From Neoarius graeffei (lineage: Eukaryota > Chordata > Actinopteri > Siluriformes > Ariidae), in contig NC_083583.1 in the NCBI RefSeq assembly GCF_027579695.1, positions 22,166,599-22,230,598 on the forward strand: DNA of 64,000 nucleotides, in the 5' to 3' direction. Shown piece by piece: positions 11,860 through 23,500 of the stretch (position 1 is the stretch's first letter; each line of letters opens with the position of its first letter). The notes beneath the pieces were generated by a model. It ran no database searches and was not told the origin of the DNA. It saw only the letters and a program-made list of their open reading frames with translations. Position numbers and translations under genes: made by a program.

Positions 11860-13499
11860 ATGGCCAAAATGACTTTCTTTCTGCTGGTTGTTTTGGGTAA
11901 AAAGAAAAATCCTTCTTGTCAAGGCGATTTTAATAATATCTTACATTGTGTTTTGAAGTTCTTTTCTTTCTTCTTTAGGCTTTAGTGCCATGTGGCAGGC
12001 AGCAGGTAAGTGGCCACGTTATCTACCGTCAGCTGGCCCTTATGAGTATGTGCACTGTTTTACTGTGTAACTGTGTCATTTCCTATTTCAGATGCTCAGA
12101 TCATTTTAAATGAACCAGTACTAAATGGTCCTCCAAGAAGTGTTTTGGGTTCAATTGAGGTCTTTTTCTGTAAAATGGACAATATCCCAACAAGCCAGAC
12201 CATTCTATACGAGTTGTATAAGGATGATGATCACGATAAGTTGATTGGAGAATACAGCTCTCTGCACAAAGAAGAAGCCATATTTCCTCTTATGATTAAA
12301 CATGATCATGATGGAATATTAATATGCAAGGCCAGTGTGCAAAACAACTCTGAGGTCGTTCCCATTTTCAGTAAGCCGATGGTCTTCCAAGTAGTGGGTG
12401 AGTTTATAAAATGAAAATGAAATATAGTAAAGATGCCTGCTGTCGAAAGGAAAAATATTAAATAACCTAGGAGAAAAATAGATTAACATTACAAAGCTTA
12501 ATGGCGATTAATGTGCACAATTTATTATGAAAAAATATGAAAAAATGTAAATATACACATTTAATTTCACTACACAATCATTTAATTTGTTGTGTATTTT
12601 TATGTGTCATTTAGGGAAAAAATGGCTCTCAAAAGATATGAAAAATGAACATGACTTTACCAATGCCATTTTGAAAGTACAGTATATAACATACTAAAAC
12701 ATATAGAAATGTACTAAAATAAATGTACAAAATACTGTTTATATTATGGATATTCCAGATATTTCTACATTGCATGTAATAAATTTAACTTTTCCTCGTC
12801 TACCACAAGCTGAAGTAATCCAAGAGGCATTAAATACTTTTACAGCTCAGTTTTATTATCTGTAACAGTCGTTACTATTTAATGACAGAAAATGCTACAC
12901 TTGTTTTCTGACTCAAACAATACAGGATAATACAATGTGCACAGTGAAAATGTTTGTTGGAAAGTGGTCTCCATAAAAATAGTAATTAATTATCTAAGCA
13001 ACTACGGTATGAGCAGTCTATAATTTGCAAGGATGTTTTTTATTGTTATTGACTGCAGTCTAAAATAAAAGAGCTACATACTCTATACCCTTGTTATTCT
13101 CTCAAATTCTTCACTGAACCATTGATCTTTTTCTTTTTCTTTATGTATAGAATTCTATTGAATCATTTGTGAAATGTTGTGTTTCAGTGCCTGTAGATGG
13201 TGTACACATCATATCAAGCCCCTTTTTGAAAACTCTCTGGGAAGGAGACAGTCTGACTCTGCTGTGTAATATAAGTCAAGGGACTTATGTATTATACAGC
13301 TGGTTCCTGAATAATACACTGCTCCACAACGACAGCTCTAACAACCGGCTAACCATTCGACACCTTTCCAGCCAGAACAGTGGAACGTACACCTGTCGTG
13401 CTACCCAGGAACTCAATGAAATAGATTCTCTCAGCATCATGAGTAAGGGAATGAACGTTTCTGTTAAAGGTAGGGTGTCAGCGGTTATTGGATTAATCT

Positions 13500-13584
<85 letters not shown>

Positions 13585-16500
13585 CACTGTTAATGGAAAG
13601 ACGTTTACCTCTTGCACTTAAAGGCAACATCTACCCTGAACAACTTGCATCCTGATCTTTATTTATAATAAACATAAAAATGATACCTACCTACTGGCAA
13701 GGCACGCTGCAATACAGATGTGAGTAGGGCGTCAAACTCTCGTGGTTGCCAGATGACTGGCTCCCAGTGTAACCATTGCTATGTAATAGGGGATAGGCCA
13801 AGGGCTATAGAAATGGAGATTGACACTGCCCAGTGTGCCTTAAGGGCCTGGTTAGGACTATGACAGTAGACTGCCAGGGAAGACCCGCTCCTGGCATGGG
13901 AAGGACTTTGACTTTTTCATCTCTATGTAAAGAGAGTCATGCAGCAGCGCTTTAATCCTTTAGCCTTGTCTGGCTCTCTCATGTCCCCTTATATACATTC
14001 TGTTTGAACAGATCAGCTTCCATTTGCACTCATCATCTTGTGTGTTGCGAACTAGCCAAGCCTCTGGCTAACGTAAGTCAGTGTAACTGTGCCATATAGC
14101 TGCATTATGAAACTTTGAGTTCAGCAGTTGCTGTCTCCACTAATTTTACATTGGACTTTTCATTAATATGGGAGTGATTGTCACTAGAAAGAAATGAATC
14201 TGAAAAGAAGCTCCTGCTTTTGTTTGTTGGTGCTAACACTGACAACTTGACTCTCAACTCTCAATTCCTTATATTTGAAAGTGTTACGTTTTTCTCCGGG
14301 CTGCACAGTGAGGGCCTTTCTGTGCGGAGTTTGCATGTTGTCCGCGTGGGTTTCCTCTGGGTGCTCCGGTTTCCCCCACAGTCCAAAGACATGCAGGTTA
14401 GGTTAACTGGTGACTCTAAATTGACCGTAGGTGCGAGTGTGAATGGTTGTCTGTGTCTATGTGTCAGCCCTGTAATGGCCTAGCGGCTTGTCCAGGGTGT
14501 ACCCCACCTTTCGCCCTTGGTCGGCTGGGTGGGCTCCGGCTTGCCTGCGACCCTGTAGAACAGGATAAAGCGGCTAGAGATAATGAGATGAGATGAGATG
14601 TTTTTCTCCAATTAAACACCATTGTCCCTGCACTAGCAATGTTCCCTTATGACATCAGTGTGGTGGACGACCAAACTACAAATAAAGAAATAAAGCACAA
14701 ATAAAAAAAAAATTGCACCAGAATCAACAAACACTTCACAAATATTGCAATATAAGCAAACCTAATGTGTTTCAGGGTGGAGGTTTCTTTTGTCTTTTCA
14801 ATCAAATTTCTTTTGACTCCCTGTCTTATTTTTACCACCTTTCTCCTACTTCTAACTCAGAGAACATGTCAAAGCCTGAAATCTCATTTAAGGTTTTCAA
14901 GGATGTTGAAGGATACTTTGCCAACGTGACATGCCAGGTGACAAAAGGATCCCCACCCATAAACTTCACCCTTTTCAAAACCAATGATTCTGTCACCAGT
15001 CAATTCCAGTACACCTCATTTGTAGTGCCCATTGTATTGGACCAAAAAATGGACACAGTGCATTGCCAAGCAAGTAATGGGAAAACACCATTGCAGAGCA
15101 GAGAACTGAACCTCACAGTGGGTATGTAGATTTAAAAGAAATGTATTTCTTCATATAAATTAAGCCAAATACAGTTGCATTCATGTTCTTAAACACAGTT
15201 CTCAGATACAATATGTGTTAAATGTAGTCTCATAAACAGTATACAATGGACGTACTGTATAAAGTCTACACACTTATGTTAAAATTGCAGGTTTTTGTGG
15301 AAAAAATGAAACTAAGATAAATCATGTAAATCTATTTCCATCTTTAATGTCATATAGCAACCAAAAACCTCAAGTAAAAAAATAAATTAAAATGTTTTTA
15401 GGGGAAAAAAAGAAAAACCAGTAACCTGGTTGCAAAAGTGTACCACCTTAACTAATACTGTGTTAAAACACATTTTGCTTTGATGGACTGGTGCCCCATT
15501 GAGAGTGATTTTGTGCCTTACACCAAATTTTTTGGTTCATGTCTTTTTTTTTTTACATTTAATGTTAGAATTCTAAAATAATTTAGCACTTTTTTTGCTT
15601 TTTACTCCTTCCATAATTAATTTTTCCTTCATGAATTTCCATGAAATGTACAGATTTACATGTTTTGTTTTTACTAATAGTAAAAAAAGAAAAACTCAAT
15701 TATCTGTCTATTAGGATGGTCTAACTATGACTTGTTTGCTGTTTCACCCTAACAGAGTCAGTAGGGGGCACTGTTACAATGAAACTGGAAAAATTTGTCA
15801 GGAAGAACTTTGAGGTGTTGGCTGTAGAGCTATCTTGCCATGTGGAGAGAGGAACGTTTCCCCAATACAACTGGTTCCTCAATAACACAAGGCTGGAGAG
15901 CCAAGGGCCGTTTCACCGTACATTCCACGCAAACAACTCAGGCCTCATGGTCAAATTGGACCCACACTATACTAATGGTGGGGTGTACCACTGCAAGGTC
16001 TTTAATTCATTTGACAGCACTACAGGAGTGAGCAGTCCAGTGACGCTGATTAGTCATGAAGGTAACAGAGCCTTTACTATTTGGTGTACAGTAAATACTA
16101 GAATAAAGTGCAAAGGTGTATTCACCACTAATTAACCCATAAGGACAAAATAATTAAAATCTGAGTAGAGTAAATCTAGTACAAGTAAATGCAAAGCCAA
16201 AAAGGTTGTCAATCATGGTCCCTTTGGCTGGATGGTGAAGGTCTAAACTAGATGGTCAAAAAATATGTGGACACCTGACCATCACACTTGCATGTTAAAC
16301 TAGTTGAACATCTCATTCAGGGCGGCACGGTGGTGTAGTGGTTAGCGCTGTTGCCTCACAGCAAGAAGGTCCGGGTTCAAGCCCCGTGGCCGGCGAGGGC
16401 CTTTCTGTGCGGAGTTTGCATGTTCTCCCTGTGTCCGCGTGGGTTTCCTCCGGGTGCTCTGGTTTCCCCCACAGTCCAAAGACATGCAGGTTGATGATGA

Positions 16501-17475
16501 TGATGATGATGATGATGCCCTTTATTGTCACTAGTCACATGTACCAGCGAAATTAGCGGTCAACCTGTCCGTACATATACAACATACAATTGACATAGGG
16601 TAGATAGGACAGGAAGACAGGGATAAAGATAAAAAGGAAACAACATGAGGAGAGATAAGGAAAAAAAAGAACACCCCCCACTATGCTCCTGTCAGGAGTG
16701 ACGGGGGGGAATCGGGGGAAAGGGGGAGGGGGGAGTTTAACTGGTGACTCTAAATTGACCAGAGGTGTGAGTGTGAATGGTTGTCTGTGTCTATGTGTCA
16801 GCCCTGTGATGACCTGGCGACTTGTCCAGGGTGTATCCCGCCTTTCGCCCGTAGTCAGCTGGGATAGGCTCCAGCTTGCCTGCGACCCTGTAGAACAGGA
16901 TAAAGCGGCTACAGATAATGAGAATGAGAACATCAAAATTCACAAACCATGGTTAGTAATATGAAGTCAGTCCTGCCTTTACTGCTATAATCACAACCAC
17001 TCTTCTGGAAAGGCTGTAAATTAGATTTTGGAGCCTGGCTGTGGGGATTTGTGTTCATTCAGCGACAAGAGCATTAGTGAGGTTAGACACTGATGTCAGG
17101 TGAGAAGACCTGGGGTGCAATCAACATTTTAATTAATCCCAAAGGTGTTTAGTTGGGTTGAGGTCAGGGCTCTGTGCAGGCCACTGAAGTTCATCCACAC
17201 CAACCTTGGCAAAATATGTCTTCATGGACCTCGTTTTGCAAGTGGGGGAATTTTCGTGTATCAGAGGTTTGGGCCCCTGAGTTCCAGTGAAGAGGAAATC
17301 TTAATGCTACAGCGTACAAAGACCTTACAGTCACACAAGTGTGTGCTTCCAAATTCTGGCTACCATTGGGGGAAGAAGCATATATGGGTGTGATGGTCAG
17401 GTGTCTGCATATTTTTTTTTCCAGATTTACTGAGGTTTTTATTTGTTTGTTTGTTTGTGTGTTTGTTTGGGGTTT

Positions 17476-17550
<75 letters not shown>

Positions 17551-20500
17551 AGAATCTTTGTTCCCAACTTAAAGCAGGGTTTCTATTATTTTAGTAAATG
17601 GACAAGAACAGAAAGCCTGAGAGTTCAAGTAAAAGGATGAACCTCATTTTAAGATTAGGGTCTATTAAACTAGAAATGTATCTGGCATAATAGAAGGGGT
17701 TAATCATTTCCACTCTCTTCCTATTTTAGTGTTGAACAAAATACCAACTGAAGTGGCAGCCACCGTTTTCACCTTATTCTCGTTGCTGATTTTTGCTGTG
17801 TTAGCTTGTTGTATTTATGGAGTGGTCTTACGTGAGTAAAACATTTTATGTCTTGCCATTATTTTTCAACTTAAAGGTCATAGGCAAGGGTCGGAGGTGA
17901 AACGTAGAATATCAACTTTATTGTCTAGAAGAACAACCCAAAAAGCGAATTCAATCTTCCTAGTGTCTAATTTGCATCCCAAAATTGAATAAAACGGTTA
18001 AAATATACTTTTGTGCCTAATTTCTGAAGGTTTGTTTACATCTCACTTATGCACACTTTCATCGCCAGGAGCCAGTCGTCGTGACATCGTTTAAGGCAAA
18101 CAGACCGGGAGCAGTTCTGTGTTTACTTGTGAACTGAGCACACGTGTACGGACTTTGGTCGTGAGAGTTTGTGTAAAATGTCTGAAAGCGATAGCGATTT
18201 TGAAGTAGGAACTCTCCAATTTAAATATCGAGAGGTGAAACCATATATGTATGAACCTATGGCCGTTGCGAAGTAATCGGTGAATGTGGTTCACTGTTTT
18301 GACCGTGCAGCCTCGGAATCAGACAGCGACTCGGCCGACTCTGATCGCAATGACGCCAGACCTCAACAAGACTCGCGCCCAAATGATTTATCCTGGTAGT
18401 TATGATAAATTCCTACTTTCGTCGTAATACTAAATAAGAGCCCTTTTGAAGAATAATTAAACCACCCTCCCTAGTGGATATAGGTAACGATTACTTGACA
18501 GTGCGCCGGTAGGCCACATTAGCCTGCCATCCGCGGCATTATACTATTTATAGCCTACTCTAAGCGAGGAAATAGCTTTTTGTCTCATTTCCACAATGAT
18601 TGTACAGGATCCCTCAGGATTCTTGACTTGTCAATTGCAAGCAAAAGTAAAAATGTTTACCTCCAATCTTCTCCTTTTTGCTTGAGTGTTGCTGGTCTGT
18701 TTCTTCTTTGACTGCTTGATTTTGTTTCACGCGCACAATCCACTCTCTCCGCCTCTTCTCCTTTTCCAGAAAAAGCCAATCCTCTTGCTCCACCTCTTCT
18801 CCTCTTCCGGAAAAAGCCAATCCACTCTCTCTGCCTCTTCTCCTCTCTCGGTAAAAGGTAAAAACTTCTTCCTGAACCGGTCCTGTTGTTAGAGTTCACT
18901 GCACAACAAGAAGGCATGGTTTTTCTTGGAAATTCCTGAACGCACGTCTGCATTCAAGCCGAATGGCAATGCAAGTAAACGGAAGTGGACTCAACTCAAG
19001 TGGTTTGTTTGGCTTAAATGACGTCACGCACTGAGTGGTCACGAAAATCGCCGAACAGAAATTCGCCACGATCCGCCCTAACTTATTTTAAGTATTACTT
19101 ATTAACAATACTTCTTGGGACCAGAAGAAAATTACAGAGGGTTTTTTAACATATAAAGTTTCAAATGTACATAAAATTAAAACCGTTGCCTATGACCTTT
19201 TAATATCTATTCAATGCATATGTATTACCACAAAGAATAAACTCAAGATGTCTCCCTGTGCTGAGAAAAGAACTCAAAGCTCATTTACAGTGGAATTCTA
19301 AGGATAGTTGTATAAAGTATTACCAAAGCTGTTCTCATGGAGTTTTATCCACCTTTCCATCTCTGAACCAATACAATAAAAAGTCATTCCTGTTACTTAC
19401 AAGTTCTATCAGGTTTTGAGATATCATCAAGATGTGCGATCAGATTCTTAGAAATTCCTCCCATTGAATAAGCAGTTCTATTTCCATTTACACACTTAGA
19501 ACTCAATTCCAAAATACTTTTCATGAATGCTTTCTATAAGATTATGTACGTTTCCCAAAAGTTTGATGGCTTCCTTAACAATTGCTTTTAGAAACGAGTT
19601 TCAGGGAATCAAAGTTGTTCTTCTTTTCTCAGTAAAGGGAAGGGAAACATTTTGAAATGATAGATGGGGTTGGTTAAGATGAGGATGAAAAGTGCTGAAG
19701 TATTCCTTTAGTACATAAATAATGTAATCTGCAACCAATGTTGTGTGTGGGAAATGTGTAGCGCTGACGTCTTTGATGACTCAAGTGAAGTCAGGACTTA
19801 TGATGAGTACAGTAACGTTACAGATGGGACAGATTATGATTCACTTGGCCTCTCAAATTGGAAAGGGATGCATTTTATTCATGTTAATGCCAGAAGTCTT
19901 CTACCCAAATTGGACAAAGTTGAGCACCTCGCGACTACTTCCAAGGCTGTTGTGATTGCAGTGTTGGAGACCTGGCTAGACAGCTCCATTCAAGATGGGG
20001 AAGTTGGGCTTATAGTTGGGCTACATCTACCGACGAGATCGCAACAGGCATGGAGGAGGAGTGTGCCTCTTTATTAGGACTGACATAACTTTCAATCCGT
20101 GCCTTGATCTACAGGTGGATGGCTTGGAGGCAGCTTAGGTTGAGTTAATACTCCCCAAAACCAAGCCCAATTGTAGGAGTATGTTACCGCCCACCTAAAC
20201 AAACATATTTCTAGGAACTCCTTGAATCTGTCTGTTGTAAAAGCAATATATGTCTTGAAAAGGAATGTATCATAATGGGTGATTTTAATACTAATCTATT
20301 ATTGCCATGAAGTAATCTGAAGGACTCTCTCACATATCTCTGCAAGGTGTCTGGTTTAATGCAATTAATTACTGAGCCTACTAGGTTGTCCATAAATAGT
20401 CAGTCTCTTCTTGACTTAATTTTAGTATCAGACTGTGGAATGATATGTCAATCAGGTGTACTGGATGTGGCCTTTAGTGATCATAATGCAGTTTTTTGCA

Positions 20501-23500
20501 CACACAAGAAAATTAAGTCTCAGCCAATAAATGAGCATTGTTCAATCAAATACAGATATACCAAACAGTACTCGGCTGAGGTGTTCAATCAAAGGCTATC
20601 TGAGAGAGACTGGTTGGATGTGTTCAAATGTAATGATGTTGATAAGGTTTGGGATTTGTTTAAGCAGGGTTTCATAGCTGTTCTTGATGATATTGCACCA
20701 ATAAGGGAAACAAGAATTAAGCATAGAAGTGCATGTTGGATAACATCTGAAATCGTTGATCTGATCAGACAACGTAATAGATGTTTCATAAAGTTTAAAC
20801 TACCAGCTGACTATAACTCTTATGTTAATCTTAGAAATCAAGTCAGTTACAAGGTTCAACAGGCTAAGTCTGAATTTTATTCGGAAGCCATTACTGCAAA
20901 TGTTAAACAGCCTAAAAACAGTCTGGAAAATTCTCAATGATATGGGATCAACAGCAAAATCCAAATCAAAGTCTGGTAAAGCAGGGCTTATCATTGAAGA
21001 TGAGATGTGTTTTGATAAGCGACGGATTGCCTGTCATTTTAACAATTATTTTATAACTGTTGCTGCCAGTCTGGTTAGTAAATTGCCAGCTGCTTCTGAT
21101 AAATATGCCAAATAATTTGTTAACTCATTTTATAGAAGCAAAAATGTCTCTGCGGATGCATTTGTAATTAGACCTGTCTCAGAGGATAAAGTTAGAGCGA
21201 GCCTTTCCACCTTGTCAGTAAATAAGGCCACTGGCTTGGACCTTATCCCCTCCAGGTTTCTCAGGGATAGTGCTGAGGTTACATCTAGTATTCTTGCCCA
21301 TGTCATAAACCTGTCCATAGGTCAGGGTGTATTTCCAAACGACATGAAGAATGCAAGGGTGGTTCCTCTTTTTAAGAAAAATAACAGAGCTGATGTTGGG
21401 AATTATAGGCCTGTCTCGATTCTGTCTACCATGTCAAAGATTTTCGAGCGTCTTGTATATGAACAGGTGGAAGAGTATCTCATCAGACATGATCTATTAC
21501 ATGAGCTCCAGTCTGGTTTTAGAGCTGTACATTCTACTAACACCTGTCTCATTCATCTCTTTGACTATGTGCGCCAGAATTTTGATTTAGGGAATTATGT
21601 TGGTATGCTTCTACTTGACTTACAAAAAGCTTTTGATACTGTTAACCGTGATATTTTAATTTCTAAGTTACAGTGCATGGGGTTTAGAAACTCAGCAATC
21701 AAATGGTTCACAACTTACCTAACAGATAGGACACAAGTATGTGATGTTGAGGGGACCCTCTCTGATCCACTGAGTATAACATGTGGGGTGCCCCAAGGTT
21801 CGATCCTGGGGCCCCTGTTATTTTTAATATATATAAATGATATGTCAGCTGCAGCTCGGTGCAAGTTACTATTATATGCCGATGATTCTGCTTTGCTTGT
21901 CCCAAGGTGTAATGTCAAGGACATTGAAAATACTCTTGGCATTGAGCTTGAGTCTGTCAATCAGTGGCTTTTGGACAATAAGCTCTCCATGCATCTGGGC
22001 AAGACTGAATCAATCTTGTTTGGTACAAGAAGGAAGTTGTTAAAATCAAATACTTTGAATGTGATCTGTAATGGGTCTGAAATTGTGTCCAAGGATAGTG
22101 TCACATATTTGGGTCTAACATTGGCTCAGTCACTCATAGGTGATTTCATTGCAACTAAAGTCTTAGCTAAATGTTCTAAAAAGTTAAAGTTTTTATACTG
22201 CAAGACAAAGTTTTTAGATTTTTCTGTAAAGAAATTATTAGTATTAACTTTGATTCAATGTCATGTGGATTTTGTGTGCTCTGCATGATTTTCTGGGTTG
22301 ACAGTGAAGTTTAGAAACAAATTCCAAGTGCTGCAAAACAATGTTGTCCAGTACCTGTTAAAAGCACCCCCTCGTTCTCATGGAGGTAGGGAGGAGTTTA
22401 CAACAGCTGGTCTACTTCCTGTGCATTTAAGAGTTGAACAGCTTAAATTGAACCATATGTTTAACATTGTTAATGGTTACGCCCCCAAATATTTATGTTC
22501 TAATGTGACCATGATTCACACGCAGCACAATCATAACACTAGGGCGAGCATCCGTTCCTGCATGGTGCCTAGAGCAAATAATGCAGTTAAAAAAATCTTT
22601 CTTTTACACTGGTATCATGGCATTGAATAGTTTACCTACAGTTACTAAACTTCTAACATCTAGAGGGATCTTTAAAAGACAGGTAAAGCAGATATTATGG
22701 AATAAGGTGGACATTCACTGTTAACTTGAATAGATTTTCAGCAGTTTGTGTTTTTTATTTAGTTATTTGATTTTTGTTTTATGTGATGTCCTTCTCTCCT
22801 CCTAATTATTTAATGTATGTCTTTTAAAGTCTGAGTCTGTCTGTCTCTTGTCTATACTAGTGCATCTCAAAAACTTAGAATACCATGAAAAAGTTCCTTT
22901 TTTTCATAATTTAATTCAAAAAGGTAAACTTTCATATATTCTATATTCATTACATGTAAAGTGAAATATTTAAAGCCTTTTTTGTTTTAATTTTGATGAT
23001 TATGGCTTATAGCTCATGAAAATCAGAAATCCAGTATCTCAAATTATTAGAATATTCCCTAAGATCAATCAAAAAAAGGATTTACAATACAGAAATGTCC
23101 AACTTCTGAAAAGTATATTCATTTATACACTCAATACTGGGTTGGGGCTCCTTTACCATGAATTACTGTATCAATGCAGTGTGGCATGGAGGTGATCAGT
23201 CTGTGGCACTGCTGAGGTGTTATTGAAGCCCAGGTTGCTTTGATAGTGGCCTTCAGCATATCTGTATTTTTGGGTCGGGTGTTTCTCGTCTTCCTCTTGA
23301 CAATACCCCATAGATTCTCTATGGGGTTCAGGTCAGGCAAGTTGGCTGGCCAATCAAACACAGTAATATCATGGTCAGTAAACCATTTGGTAGTAGTTTT
23401 GGCACTGTGGGTAGATGCTAAGTCCTGCTGGAAAAGGAAATCAGCATCTCCAAAAAGCTCATCAGCAGATGGAAGCATGAAGTGCTCTAAAATCTCCTGG

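Larger units (their letters stand above)
16255..17415. mobile_element. Degraded TIR DNA transposon of the 'ggacacctgaccatcacac' family
   Basis: The left end reads tgtggacacctgaccatcac (16265-16284) and the right end gtgatggtcaggtgtctgca (17390-17409), so the ends are inverted copies. The interior (gctgtggggatttgtgttca, aggtcagggctctgtgcagg) is a widespread fish repeat derived from a Tc1-type element. No usable transposase remains. A SINE has inserted near the left end. It lies in intron 6 of the Ig-receptor gene. Confidence 0.7.

Noticed and set aside
13285-13617. Open frames across the (TA)n tract on both strands
   Set aside because: Low-complexity Ile/Tyr translation; the plus frame is exon 4 running into its intron.
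14178-14483. Frame ending in ...CLCVSPVMA, and similar frames at every SINE copy (10833-11222, 44213-44536, 47893-48477, 57424-57855)
   Set aside because: The repeated peptide ([25 protein letters not shown]) is translated SINE, not a gene.
17339-17640. Open frames with Cys-Val runs
   Set aside because: Translation of the (TG)n microsatellite.
18614-18953. Minus-strand Arg/Glu-rich frames (EEVEQEDWLFLEKEKRR, repeated)
   Set aside because: They come from an imperfect tandem repeat of ctctccgcctcttctcc inside the TTAA element. No domain, and the frames overlap in different phases.
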